Below, piece by piece: positions 17,540 through 26,441 of a stretch of DNA of 40,558 nucleotides (its first letter is position 1; each line of letters starts with the position of its first letter). The notes beneath the pieces are model-generated. The model had not been told where the DNA came from, searched no databases, and saw nothing but the letters and a program-made list of their open reading frames with translations. The stretch covers positions 1-40,558 of the forward strand of contig CAYXZO010000017.1 in assembly GCA_964469505.1 (NCBI GenBank). Direction: 5' to 3'. The position numbers and the translations under genes are program-made. Origin of the DNA: CAYXZO01 sp964469505 (GTDB lineage: Bacteria > Fidelibacterota > UBA8477 > JABMPR01).

Positions 17540-19125
17540 AGCGCCTGATATTTTCCCTATTAATTGGTTTAGCCCTTAATGGCCAGATTATGTTCCCCGG
17601 AGAACGCTTTCCGGTTTTGCCCGATTTTGGGGTACCAGGCGGAGATCTAGTTTATTCCCATGGCATGCGCCCCCTGGGTCATAAAGGGCTGCTTTTAACC
17701 TCATGGGAGCAACTTTTCGAATTAGCTCCTTTGAGTGGGGCCATCAGATTAGAACGGGAAAGTTGGGCGGGAAGAAATAATCCCAATGGATTATATAACC
17801 TCGCAGTGATCGATTTCCGCGACTCTACCGTGACCACCGTCGTAGCCAATTACAAGCAAGGTGATTTTGCCTTTAAGAATTTCAGTTTCCAGCTGCACCG
17901 GCAGGCACGTAAGGGTTTATGGATCGGATGGCGCTCCGAGAATCGTTTTTATCAACCCTATCTGGCGATTGCCCAGTTGGCGGAGCAGGACCATCGCCTG
18001 GAGGTAGTGTACGCTACCGAGGATACTACTGCACTCACGTTTCGCTATGGCAAACGCGGCCGGCCATTGTTGGTTATCAGCGATGAATCGTCATCCAGCC
18101 CTTTTGTGCCTGGGATGAATCAGGATGAAGAGTACTGGGAAGGATATCTGGATTGGCGCCGCAAGCTGGGCACCGGCTCACAAATCAGATTACAGTTGGG
18201 TGAACAGGAAGGGTGGATTAGCGATGGTTTTACTGGGGAATGGGGACATGCCGCTCGTTTGGCTCGTTTCACCTATAGGCATAGCCCCACAGGTCCTCTG
18301 GGAAAAGGGGCCCAATTGTCTGTCGGTTATTGGCAAGAGCAGGTTGATTCGACCACAATGGCTATCCCCTGGCTCGAGGGGCAATTTGTATTCAAACCCC
18401 GGGGGAGTTGGCAAGCCAAGGGTGGATTAACCGTCTACAGGAGCAAAACTACTCGTGCAGCTCCGAAAGCTGAATTCCTTTATAATGTTAAGCGGTGGCT
18501 GTTCGAACTGCGCTTATTGAATCTGGTCGAAAAGCGTCTAATTCCAGCTTACGGTTACTCCGGCGCAAAGGAGAGGTTTTATCTGAGAACTATCCCTCTG
18601 TTGCGCTGGAATTATCGTTACTCCAGAGCCAGTGTCGCCGGAGGACTATTTGGATCTCCACCGGGGTATTTCCTCGAAACCCGGTGGGGGGGAACAACGT
18701 CTAGTTTTATGGCATTGCGATACAGTCGCTATTTCTCAGCTGACAGTATCCTGAGCCCATCTACTGAACGCTTGCGGTGGGAAATGAGCTTGCCGTTCAG
18801 CCTATTTAAGGGGCACTTAAAAGGGCGGTGGCGTACCTGGGGAACCTATGATCCTCGCTTTGTAGTGGGATATTATAATTCGGAAAATCGCAGCCTGGAA
18901 TGGTATTCGACAACCCCAACGCAAAATCTTTGGCGCCTCAATTGGTCAATAGAGGTAAATATCCGAACCGTGACCTTGGCGTATGTGGACTTGAAGGTTT
19001 TGCAGGATGAGACCTGGAATTCATACCTGACCCCTCCCTGGAAAGCTAATTACATGATAGCGGAAAATTTGACCCCTGTCGAACGTTTCAGATATCTCAC
19101 AATTATTTGGGAGTTTCTCGATTAA
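17536..19125 (+). CDS. Putative outer-membrane beta-barrel protein, CTG start
   Basis: The reading frame is open from further upstream but that part overlaps the S-component gene and looks unlike protein. The only sensible signal peptide begins at CTG 17536 (read as M-KRLIFSLLIGLALNGQ), preceded by GGGGG at 17523-17527 and overlapping the upstream TGA in a CTGA junction, so I propose CTG as start. No ATG occurs before the middle of the signal peptide. The 529-residue product is rich in alternating Tyr/Trp/Phe strands and ends in IIWEFLD, an aromatic-rich strand as in outer-membrane barrels. No family was recognised. Coupled translation with an inner-membrane S component suggests a joint uptake role, which is an inference. 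Confidence 0.65.
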   Translation: MKRLIFSLLIGLALNGQIMFPGERFPVLPDFGVPGGDLVYSHGMRPLGHKGLLLTSWEQLFELAPLSGAIRLERESWAGRNNPNGLYNLAVIDFRDSTVTTVVANYKQGDFAFKNFSFQLHRQARKGLWIGWRSENRFYQPYLAIAQLAEQDHRLEVVYATEDTTALTFRYGKRGRPLLVISDESSSSPFVPGMNQDEEYWEGYLDWRRKLGTGSQIRLQLGEQEGWISDGFTGEWGHAARLARFTYRHSPTGPLGKGAQLSVGYWQEQVDSTTMAIPWLEGQFVFKPRGSWQAKGGLTVYRSKTTRAAPKAEFLYNVKRWLFELRLLNLVEKRLIPAYGYSGAKERFYLRTIPLLRWNYRYSRASVAGGLFGSPPGYFLETRWGGTTSSFMALRYSRYFSADSILSPSTERLRWEMSLPFSLFKGHLKGRWRTWGTYDPRFVVGYYNSENRSLEWYSTTPTQNLWRLNWSIEVNIRTVTLAYVDLKVLQDETWNSYLTPPWKANYMIAENLTPVERFRYLTIIWEFLD

Positions 19126-19262
19126 TTACCCTCGAATCTTGGTGTAGCGTCACTACTTAAAATTATGGCGATACCAGTAATGGTAGGCCTGATATAGGAC
19201 GGAAGATGTATTGAATTTCTGCTGGCATAGGAAAAAATCCAGGCTAGCTTTAATTTCAATCT

Positions 19263-19442
19263 AGGTTTTTGTCATACGGTGCCAGGCGCAGGGAAGCCCG
19301 TGAGAATCGGGCACAGGCGCGCTACTGTAACCGGCGACGAATCCGATAATACGCCACGCTCCCCAAAAGGGGAGGGGAAGGCATCGGAGGAGGACGACCC
19401 GGAAGTCAGGACACCTGCTCTGGTAGCCTATTCCAGAAACCT
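19263..19442 (+). promoter_or_regulatory. Cobalamin riboswitch aptamer
   Basis: The block carries the conserved parts of the B12 aptamer: GGTGCC near 19279, GGGAAGCCCGTGAGAATCGGGC near its 5' half (split here: GGGAA, then a CCCG..CGGG hairpin), GCGCTACTGTAACCG, and the B12-box-like GAAGTCAGGACACCTGC at 19403-19419. The closing P1 stem pairs 19263-19270 (AGGTTTTT) with 19435-19442 (AGAAACCT). It sits directly upstream of a BtuB-like receptor gene, the classic target. Confidence 0.93.
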
Positions 19443-19532
19443 TCGCGACTCGAGGAGCTGGAATGCACTTGTTATCGACCAGATCTTGGTCTCAGTGTAT
19501 CCCCCGCTTCCGGGGGTTTTTATTTTTCTTTT
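19398..19532 (+). terminator. Riboswitch expression platform: intrinsic terminator inside the btuB start region
   Basis: A perfect 6-bp GC stem (CCCCCG 19501-19506, CTTC loop, CGGGGG 19511-19516) is followed by a T-rich tract to 19532. It lies downstream of the receptor's ATG (19463), over codons 13-24. The aptamer segment CCCGGAAG (19398-19405) is exactly complementary to CTTCCGGG (19507-19514), which contains the loop and half of the 3' arm. Pairing of the two would prevent the terminator, so these are the natural antiterminator halves. A small GACCA/TGGTC hairpin lies between them (19477-19492). Confidence 0.75.
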
Positions 19533-21694
19533 GCTGGAGCCTCGTCGGGCTTCAATACGTTGCTGGGCAGGCTAGCCTGGAGGGTTGGGTATATGCCCAA
19601 GACAATAGCGGTAAAACTCACCCCCTCCCGAATGCCGAATTGGAGTTGAGACCAGGTGGGGCTCACGCTGTTAGCGACCTCGACGGTTTCTTTCATTTTA
19701 ATCTACCCTCCTCCGGAAAATATGTCCTAACCTGTCGCCATATTGGGTATGCTGCCCTCAGTGTCCCACTGGTTTACGACGGGCGGGGGCCCATGTCCGT
19801 GACCCTTTACCTTGCGCCGCAAACAATCCCGCTACCAAAGGTTGTGGTCAGGGGCGCCAATATATCGGGAAGCATCAAAGAGCAGGCTCCCGGCGTCAGG
19901 ACCTATCATTTTGAGGCTTCGTCCAGCTCTGGATCCACCGTAACGGATTTGCTGAAAGAAATCCCGGAATTGCAGATAAACGAAACCGCCCCCGGACAGG
20001 GGACACTCCGACTTCAGGGGGCTCTTGCGAGGCAAGTTCTGGTAATGATCGATGGCGTGCCGATTAAATCGGCCCTGGGGCAGAGCACTATTTTGCAACG
20101 ATTGACACCCGCCCAAATAGCCCAGATAGAAATCTTGCCCGGTAATCAAACCGCCCGATTCGGACCTGATGCGATGGGGGGAGTTATCAATTTTGTAACT
20201 CGACGCACCTTTAGTTCCACCCCTCAGCCACAACTTAAATGGCGGGTGGGAAGTTTTGGTGAAATTGGGGGCGAAATCGATTACGAGGCGATGCTGGGAG
20301 ACTGGCGTTTCCGCAGCTTTAGTCGCCTGCTGAAAGTTCGCAATAATTACTCTTATCCCTTTGAGACTCAATGGTACCTAAGAGAGAATGCAGGTAATCG
20401 GCAGTGGAATGTGGGATTGAGCCTAGATGGAGTAGTGTTTAACTGGCAGACTGTCGTGCAATACGAACTATTTAATCAAAAGCAGGGATTACCTGGTCCC
20501 GTTTACGAATGGACACCTTCAGCTCAACGCCAGCTAAAAGGGCAGTCAGTACAGATAGTATTTAAATACCACCTGAGCCAGAGCCGCAAACTGGAAATTA
20601 CCGGACGGTGGGACGGTGAAGAAGAAATTGATACCAGTGGTGCTACCCCCCTTTATCCGCCCTGGAACAAGGTCTACCAGAACAATACGATTTTATGGAG
20701 GCTACGTTGGCATCAGCGCCTGGCTAAGAGAGGGTGGCTGAACTTTGCGGCGCAGGGTGAGTTCGAGGAGCTAACGGGAGAAGATAAGCTGGTGCCTCGC
20801 TTCAGTTTGGGTAACCATAATAGACGAAACCTTTTGTTGAGCGGCAGCTTTAGTCGGAGCCTAATAAGGTCCAATGTTAAGTGGTTACCGAAAATCGATT
20901 TAACGGGAGCCTTAGGCTGGCATAGTGTTTCGGATTACCCGGAAATCTGGACTTGGTCGGCTGGACTCTCTTTTATCCCGACCCAAACCAGTCATTCTTG
21001 GAGGCTGGAGGTGGAAAAAGGCCACGGCTTCAGTTTGCCTACTTTCTGGCAACGGTTTTGGGTGGGGGATGCTTTCAGTGAGGGCAATCCCGACCTGGAG
21101 CCGGAATGGAGTGACAACCTGAACGTGACTTTCACTCTGAAGTGGGAGCGTTATGTGTCTGGGAATCTGGACTTACGGTTTTTCCAACAGGATTACCGCA
21201 ATTTGATAACCTGGCGGCGGGGGTACGCCAATCGGTTTTATCCCGTGAATCTGGCCAAAGCGCAGGTGAAGGGCGCGACTCTGGTTGGTCAGCTTACTTT
21301 TCTATCAGGGAAACTCGTTGTAGATGGTAACTACACGCTGACTGACCCGATTAATAAAACTCCGGGGCCCAATTCATACGGCCGCTTCTTGCCTTTTAGA
21401 GCTTTGAGTAACTACCGGAGCAGTTTGCGGTACGTTTACAGAGATTTTGAATGTAAGCTGATTCTTCGAGGCCAGGGCCGGACCTACATCCGAGAGGCCA
21501 ACACTAAAGCTTTGGCTCCCTTCCACACCTTGGATATTCAGTTATCCACCTCCTGGAAATGGAGCACCTGGGATTTTAAGCCTGTAGTGGAGGTGCGCAA
21601 CATAACCGATGTACACTACCAGGTACTGGAGCGTTATCCCTTGCCTGGGAGAAACTTTCTCTTAACGGTAGAGATGAAACACAGCCCAAAATGA
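19463..21694 (+). CDS. btuB: TonB-dependent receptor, BtuB-like (vitamin B12 uptake)
   Basis: The 743-residue outer-membrane receptor has a signal peptide (to about residue 36, YVAGQA), a carboxypeptidase-regulatory-like beta domain (about 38-110: VYAQDNSGKTHPLPNAELEL), a plug domain (about 130-250 with LVMIDGVPIKSALG and IEILPGNQTARFGPDAMGG) and a 22-strand-type barrel. The C-terminal YQVLERYPLPGRNFLLTVEM is the motif seen at the end of BtuB-type receptors. The ATG is supported by GAGGAG five bases upstream. The cobalamin riboswitch in the leader makes corrinoid uptake the best call. The terminator of the riboswitch overlaps the signal-peptide codons, so the Phe-rich FLFFF core is partly dictated by the T tract. 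A beta-propeller gene follows after 13 nt. Confidence 0.88.
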   Translation: MHLLSTRSWSQCIPRFRGFLFFFCWSLVGLQYVAGQASLEGWVYAQDNSGKTHPLPNAELELRPGGAHAVSDLDGFFHFNLPSSGKYVLTCRHIGYAALSVPLVYDGRGPMSVTLYLAPQTIPLPKVVVRGANISGSIKEQAPGVRTYHFEASSSSGSTVTDLLKEIPELQINETAPGQGTLRLQGALARQVLVMIDGVPIKSALGQSTILQRLTPAQIAQIEILPGNQTARFGPDAMGGVINFVTRRTFSSTPQPQLKWRVGSFGEIGGEIDYEAMLGDWRFRSFSRLLKVRNNYSYPFETQWYLRENAGNRQWNVGLSLDGVVFNWQTVVQYELFNQKQGLPGPVYEWTPSAQRQLKGQSVQIVFKYHLSQSRKLEITGRWDGEEEIDTSGATPLYPPWNKVYQNNTILWRLRWHQRLAKRGWLNFAAQGEFEELTGEDKLVPRFSLGNHNRRNLLLSGSFSRSLIRSNVKWLPKIDLTGALGWHSVSDYPEIWTWSAGLSFIPTQTSHSWRLEVEKGHGFSLPTFWQRFWVGDAFSEGNPDLEPEWSDNLNVTFTLKWERYVSGNLDLRFFQQDYRNLITWRRGYANRFYPVNLAKAQVKGATLVGQLTFLSGKLVVDGNYTLTDPINKTPGPNSYGRFLPFRALSNYRSSLRYVYRDFECKLILRGQGRTYIREANTKALAPFHTLDIQLSTSWKWSTWDFKPVVEVRNITDVHYQVLERYPLPGRNFLLTVEMKHSPK

Positions 21695-21707
21695 AAGGAG
21701 AAAATGC

Positions 21708-23000
21708 ATGCGAAAATGGTTCCCCCTGATATTCTGCTTGTTCGTGGTCCGGGTTCAGGCTGCGGATGCCCTTTATGTTTTGAATAGCCTGGGTGAAACT
21801 CTGAGCTATTACGATGGTCAGGAGATGCACAATGATGTTGCGGTGTTGGGCCTTTATCCCAACGATTTGCTTATAACGGGGGAGAATTTGTTGGTCTTGA
21901 ATTCTGGGACCGCTTCCTTACAACGGTTCACATTAAATGATTTCCAACTTCAGGATACACTAAGCCTGGGTGCTCAAACTAACCCCTGGCGGATGTACCA
22001 GTCAGGAGAGCGCTTGTTTGTAAGTCTTTGGGCATCTTCCCAGGTGGCGGTAGTTGATCTTGCTTCCTTCACCGTGGATACCGTTTTTGCCACCGGACCA
22101 GCGCCCCAGGATTTATTGGCCAGTGGAAATTATTTGTTAATTACCAGCGTAGCTTACGATGCGGCTACTTACAGTTATGGCAAGGGGCGGATTTTTGTGT
22201 ATGACATTTCAACTCTGGCTCCCATTGACACCTTGGAAGTACCTACAAACCCGCAGCGGATCATTGCCGGCTCGGATGGTTATCTGCACGTGTTGTGTAC
22301 TGGCAATTACTGGTCTGAGTTCGGTCGGGTAGTTAGGATTAATCTCCAAAATCTGACGGTAGTAGATACTCTGGAGGTCGGTGGCTCCCCGGGTGATATG
22401 GCAGAGAGTGCTGATGGGATAATGTTTCTGGCTGCCGGTGGCTGGGAATATGAAGGCATCCGAGGACAAGTATTTACTTATGACGTAGCTACTTTTTCCA
22501 TGCTTCACGGTTCTGATAATCCCTTGAACTTTGGCAACGGGATAACCAATGTGGTGGCTTCGCCCTCCGGTGAAGGGGTATGGATATCCAGCTTTGAGAC
22601 CGATTCATTGGCCCTGATCGATTCCAGCGGGCAGATATTGACTGTTTTACCAACCGGTGACGGCCCGGCTGCTCTGCGGGCCATTTCGACTGCCACTGAA
22701 ACCATTGCGGAGGGACTTCCTTCCAGTTTCTACCTTTCCAACGCCTATCCTAACCCAACCAACGGCCGGGTGAATTTCGAATTGCAGCTTGATAAGCCTG
22801 GCCATGTGAAGCTGGCAATTTTCGACTTAACCGGCAAGCAGGTCACCACTCTGCTGGAAGGCTGGACTCACGCTGGCAAGCTGATAGTCGGTTGGGACGG
22901 AAGGGATGTAGTTGGCCAGCCCATTGCCAGTGGGACGTATTTTCTACAACTTACGTATGCTGGTCAGATCCAAGTTAGAAGGTTCCTGTTTATCAAGTAA
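21708..23000 (+). CDS. Secreted YncE-like beta-propeller with C-terminal sorting domain, candidate BtuG analogue
   Basis: The 430-residue protein has a Sec signal (about residues 1-18, ending VQA; no lipobox). Residues about 20-330 show repeated propeller blades of the YncE/DUF5074 style, e.g. LLVLNSGTASLQRF, VSLWASSQVAVVDLASF, GRIFVYDISTL, GRVVRINLQNL and VWISSFETDSLALID. Residues about 345-430 form a FlgD-like Ig / type-A sorting domain: SNAYPNPTNGRVNFEL, FDLTGKQV, WDGRDVVGQPIASGTYFLQL. The gene follows the riboswitch-controlled btuB by 13 nt with its own ribosome-binding site (AAAGGAG), so it should be in the same B12-repressed transcript. In Bacteroides the beta-propeller BtuG caps BtuB and captures B12 at the cell surface. 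An equivalent role here is an inference from fold, order and regulation. Confidence 0.75.
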   Translation: MRKWFPLIFCLFVVRVQAADALYVLNSLGETLSYYDGQEMHNDVAVLGLYPNDLLITGENLLVLNSGTASLQRFTLNDFQLQDTLSLGAQTNPWRMYQSGERLFVSLWASSQVAVVDLASFTVDTVFATGPAPQDLLASGNYLLITSVAYDAATYSYGKGRIFVYDISTLAPIDTLEVPTNPQRIIAGSDGYLHVLCTGNYWSEFGRVVRINLQNLTVVDTLEVGGSPGDMAESADGIMFLAAGGWEYEGIRGQVFTYDVATFSMLHGSDNPLNFGNGITNVVASPSGEGVWISSFETDSLALIDSSGQILTVLPTGDGPAALRAISTATETIAEGLPSSFYLSNAYPNPTNGRVNFELQLDKPGHVKLAIFDLTGKQVTTLLEGWTHAGKLIVGWDGRDVVGQPIASGTYFLQLTYAGQIQVRRFLFIK

Positions 23001-23027
23001 GTCACTTGTGAGTCCAATGTGAAAAAT

Positions 23028-23052
23028 GGGGGGGCATTTGGCCCCCCTTCTT
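23028..23052 (+). terminator. Intrinsic terminator after the B12-uptake operon
   Basis: GGGGGGC (23029-23035) pairs with GCCCCCC (23041-23047) around an ATTTG loop and is followed by TTCTTC. It closes the btuB-propeller transcript. Confidence 0.8.
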
Positions 23053-23237
23053 CATTTGCACATACTGGCAAAAGCCAGAGAGTTCATAAAAAGGCTAAAT
23101 CGTTGAGGTTGAGCTTTGATTGTTATGTTGGATTTGGAGCTTCGATGGAGGATTGTACCGTTGCCAAGGTAGGTAGAATAGATGTTCTCCTTTATTAAAC
23201 TCATTTGCCAATGTTATCCCAGCTCGTATTTTCAAAT

Positions 23238-24158
23238 ATGAGCCATAATCACAATCATAGCCATGGCTCCGACGATAATTCCCGCGGTCGTCGGCTGACG
23301 ATTACCCTGATATTGAATTTCGCTATTGCCGGCCTTGAAGCGGCTGGTGGATTGCTAACCGGCAGTTTATCACTGCTTTCGGATTCGTTGCATAATCTCA
23401 GCGACGGCCTAGCGGTTGCTCTAAGCGGTTTAGCCCTCTATTTGAAAAAGCGTCGGGAGTCCCATCGTCATACTTTCGGGTTGAAACGGGCTGAAATTTT
23501 TGCTGCTTTTATCAATTCAATTGTGCTGGTGATTTTTACCCTGATTCTGTTCTGGCACGCTGCTAAGCGGTTGTTTCAGCCTATGGATGTGGATGGTTTA
23601 TGGATTGCCGGGATTGCTTCATTCGGACTGGTCGCCAACATCGCCGGGACCCTTTTGCTCCATCGGGATCGCGATCAAAGTCTTAACTTGCGCTCAGCTT
23701 ATTTGCATCTGCTTAGCGATGCGGTCTCCAGTTTGGCCGTTTTGCTGGGAGGACTGGCCATTTGGCGTTGGCAAATACATTGGTTGGATCCCATCCTGAC
23801 AATTTTGATAGGTATCTATATTCTTCGCGAAAGTTTTTTAATAGTGGTTAAATCCGTGCACATCCTGGCAGAAGGTACCCCCCCTGACATGGCCTTAGAC
23901 AAGATACAGACGGAAGTAGAGAAAATACCAGGTGTTACCAACATTCATCATGTCCATGTTTGGTCTGTGGGCGAACAGGATATTCACCTGGAAGCCCACG
24001 TAAACGTGGAGGACATGCTAATTAGTGAAAGTCAGAAAGTACGCGAAGAAATTGAACGAGTTCTGAAAAATCAGTTCAAAGTCAGTCATATAACCCTTCA
24101 GTTCGAATGCAATCAATGTCCTCAGGTGGGGTTGATTAATAATCACGCTATGGACTGA
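23238..24158 (+). CDS. Cation diffusion facilitator (CzcD/ZitB-like Zn/Co efflux)
   Basis: The ATG at 23238 gives MSHNHNHSHG, the His-rich start common in this family; TTG 23205 and ATG 23211 lie upstream in frame but neither has a ribosome-binding site. The 306-residue protein has six membrane segments and the paired HxxxD metal motifs of CDF transporters in TM2 (DSLHNLSDG) and TM5 (HLLSDAVSS), which bind the transported Zn2+, Co2+ or similar. A cytoplasmic C-terminal domain (about the last 90 residues, KIPGVTNIHHVHVWSVGEQD) follows and ends with a CNQCPQ pair of cysteines. It exports divalent metal in exchange for protons. It stands alone between the B12 operon and mtnP; metal specificity is not certain. 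Confidence 0.92.
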   Translation: MSHNHNHSHGSDDNSRGRRLTITLILNFAIAGLEAAGGLLTGSLSLLSDSLHNLSDGLAVALSGLALYLKKRRESHRHTFGLKRAEIFAAFINSIVLVIFTLILFWHAAKRLFQPMDVDGLWIAGIASFGLVANIAGTLLLHRDRDQSLNLRSAYLHLLSDAVSSLAVLLGGLAIWRWQIHWLDPILTILIGIYILRESFLIVVKSVHILAEGTPPDMALDKIQTEVEKIPGVTNIHHVHVWSVGEQDIHLEAHVNVEDMLISESQKVREEIERVLKNQFKVSHITLQFECNQCPQVGLINNHAMD

Positions 24159-24373
24159 CTATTAAACTATTCCTGATAGCAATAGCCAGGAAGAAATACT
24201 CGTTTTTCACTCTCCCAGCTTGCATACTTCGATTGCAGATTAGGACACTGCTTTCTGCTATTCCAGGCAAGATAGGTTGTAATAAACACTGAGATTCAAA
24301 GCCTTAAACAACAACCATCTGAGCAATTCGAGGAGTATTGGATATATTTGAAAACCTATTGGAGGATTAGAAC

Positions 24374-25222
24374 ATGCTGGCAATTATTGGAGGGACCGGT
24401 ATTTATAACCTACCCGACATCGAAGTCCAGGAGCAGCTAGATATCAAGTCACCGTTTGGCATACCCTCAGCTAGTTTGGTCAAAGGAAGGCTGGGTGAGC
24501 GGGAGGTTATATTCTTGCCACGACATGGCGTTAACCATAGCCTGTTGCCTTCGGAAGTAAATTATCGAGCCAATATCTACGCTTTGAAGGCTGCGGGTGC
24601 CACGCAGGTTTTGGCTATCTCGGCGGTTGGCAGCTTGAAAGCGGATTTGCACCCCGGAGAATTCGGGCTGGTCAGTCAGTACTTCGATTGGACTAAAGGG
24701 AAAAGATCCTCCAGTTTCTTTGGGGACGGTGTAGTGGCTCATATCTCAAGTGCTGAGCCGACATGTCCTCGGATTAGTAGGGCAGTTGAACAGGCAGCCG
24801 GTGAATTAGGTCTAAGCCTATGGACTAACTTAACATACGCCTGTGTGGAAGGTCCCCGTTTAGGAACTCGGGCTGAAAGTCACTTTCTCCGGGGGGCAGC
24901 AGGTTGCGATTTGGTAGGTATGACTGGAGTACCAGAAGCATTTTTGGCTAGGGAAGCTCAAATGTGCTATGCTACTTTGGCGGTGATTACCGATTACGAT
25001 TGTTGGTTAGACGATCCTGAGGAGCATGTAACCGTCAGTCAAGTGATTACTCGCTACCAGGAAAGCTTAGGACTTCTGAAACGACTCCTATTTCATCTAC
25101 TTCAGATTAATTGGCCGGGCGTAGATTGCACTTGTCGAACCAGCCTAAAGGATGCCCTTTTAACGCCCTGGGAGCAATTGTCACCTTCGAAACGTGAGTG
25201 GCTGGACATTCTGATGAAGTAG
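24374..25222 (+). CDS. mtnP: S-methyl-5'-thioadenosine phosphorylase
   Basis: The 282-residue enzyme belongs to the MTA/purine nucleoside phosphorylase family and splits methylthioadenosine with phosphate to adenine and methylthioribose-1-phosphate in the methionine salvage pathway. Visible motifs: GGTGIY 6-11, PRHGVNH 49-55 (phosphate and ribose site), EGPRLGTRAES 159-169, MTGVPEA 183-189 and TDYDCW 206-211. The TDYDCW Asp pair fits the 6-amino-purine (MTA) rather than guanosine/hypoxanthine specificity. TTGGAGG upstream of the ATG is a good ribosome-binding site. No other salvage gene is adjacent. The 215-nt upstream gap holds no riboswitch that I can recognise. Confidence 0.93.
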   Translation: MLAIIGGTGIYNLPDIEVQEQLDIKSPFGIPSASLVKGRLGEREVIFLPRHGVNHSLLPSEVNYRANIYALKAAGATQVLAISAVGSLKADLHPGEFGLVSQYFDWTKGKRSSSFFGDGVVAHISSAEPTCPRISRAVEQAAGELGLSLWTNLTYACVEGPRLGTRAESHFLRGAAGCDLVGMTGVPEAFLAREAQMCYATLAVITDYDCWLDDPEEHVTVSQVITRYQESLGLLKRLLFHLLQINWPGVDCTCRTSLKDALLTPWEQLSPSKREWLDILMK

Positions 25223-25424
25223 TCAGATTCGGCTTTTAAACTGAAATTATCTTGCAAGAAGAGGAATACTTCTCATCAAGCGTGTTTTGGGACAGATTAT
25301 TCCACCAATTTGCAGACGAAAAATTGTCCCTGGCATTGCAAACATAGCTTCTCTACCTTGCACTCTGGGGTTGGAAATAATATCTTGGCGCGCTTTTTTA
25401 AGGCAGGCTCAATGAGCGCCAACT

Positions 25425-25498
25425 GGCAGGGTAGCTCAGTCGGTTAGAGCACAGGCTTCATAAGCCTGGTGTCGTGGGTTCGAGTCCCACCCCTGCTA
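25425..25498 (+). tRNA. tRNA-Met (anticodon CAT), elongator type
   Basis: A complete 74-nt cloverleaf is seen: acceptor GGCAGGG / CCCTGCT (G1-T72 wobble), D-arm GCTCAGTCGGTTAGAGC, anticodon arm CAGGC-TTCATAA-GCCTG with CAT, and T-arm GTGGG-TTCGAGT-CCCAC. The 3' CCA is not encoded (A then CT). G1-T72 and the anticodon stem argue for elongator Met rather than initiator; a lysidine-modified Ile2 tRNA is less likely but cannot be fully excluded by eye. Confidence 0.93.
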
Positions 25499-25612
25499 CT
25501 TTCCCACCAGTGACAGAATGTTGCCCAGCGTCGCTATGAAAAAGCGAAGGAATTATGTTTTTTCAACAGGTAAAGGCGTGTTTGCACTAGGCTTGTCACT
25601 CAATTTGTCCAG

Positions 25613-26341
25613 TTAAGAGTGGGGAAGCTCGGTGCTTAAATACAACGAAAAAAATGGCCGGAGCTCCTCCAAGGCCTCTTCGATGGACATTGGTAACATC
25701 TGAGCAAAAGCATCTAGGATCACAACTGCATTTAAGCCAGCGTCTCGCCGGGCTGCTGCTCTTAGCCGATGACAGATTCCCACATTAACAAGGTAAACCG
25801 AACGGTAGATCTGGATAAGACCTTGCATTTCCAGGTCAACTGATAGTCCAGCTTGTTTTCTGAAATACTGTGCAAGCATATACATTGAGGTTGCACGGTA
25901 CAAAGTTTCCTCGATGGACGCGAAAGGCAAATGGTACTTTACCATTGGTCGCAGCCAGTCTAGCACCGGGCAACCACTAGTCACCATTATAATACCTAGC
26001 ATCGAACTTAAACCCTCCTGGAGGGCGATATTTTTTTTCAAATATATGCGTTGATGGGTTTCTACACTAACGTCAACAGTCACATAGGATTCGAAATCCT
26101 GAAATGCCGATATGAAAGGTGCTAAATTCCGGGCTATAGGACAATGCTTTACTGATTCTTTCAAGGGGCATCCTTCGCACTTATTAAACCCCAAGGTGGT
26201 CCATTCTTCCTCTGGTTCTTCCCGGGAGTCAGGTATGTACTCTAGACTTACAGCATCTAAATTGAGGTCGAAAACTAATTTCGGGGCGCCTCGAAAGTTG
26301 AACTGATACTTGAAAGACGCCCCATTTTCTTCGGATATCAT
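25613..26341 (-). CDS. Conserved hypothetical protein with Cys cluster (DUF6901-like)
   Basis: The 242-residue soluble protein has a CEGCP...HCPIA cluster (Cys55, Cys58, Cys67) and a later SGCPVLDWLRPM motif, then a helical part with FHLPFA-like KYHLPFASIEETLYRATSMY and LNAVVILDAFAQML. From memory this pattern fits the family called DUF6901 in Pfam; I could not check it. The cysteines could bind a metal or an iron-sulfur cluster. It is transcribed away from cbiM across a 162-nt gap, so the two may share control, but no DNA-binding domain is visible. Function unknown. Confidence 0.7.
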   Translation of the reverse strand: MISEENGASFKYQFNFRGAPKLVFDLNLDAVSLEYIPDSREEPEEEWTTLGFNKCEGCPLKESVKHCPIARNLAPFISAFQDFESYVTVDVSVETHQRIYLKKNIALQEGLSSMLGIIMVTSGCPVLDWLRPMVKYHLPFASIEETLYRATSMYMLAQYFRKQAGLSVDLEMQGLIQIYRSVYLVNVGICHRLRAAARRDAGLNAVVILDAFAQMLPMSIEEALEELRPFFSLYLSTELPHS

Positions 26342-26441
26342 CTATTCTCCCTCCTTACTCTATTACTAGTCCCAACAATTGGATAATCTTTTAAGAATAT
26401 TATCGATGAAAAAGGACCTTTTTAAAATGACATTTTTCAAA

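Noticed and set aside
24159..24373. SAM or other riboswitch upstream of mtnP
   Set aside because: No conserved riboswitch core or terminator hairpin could be found in the 215-nt gap.
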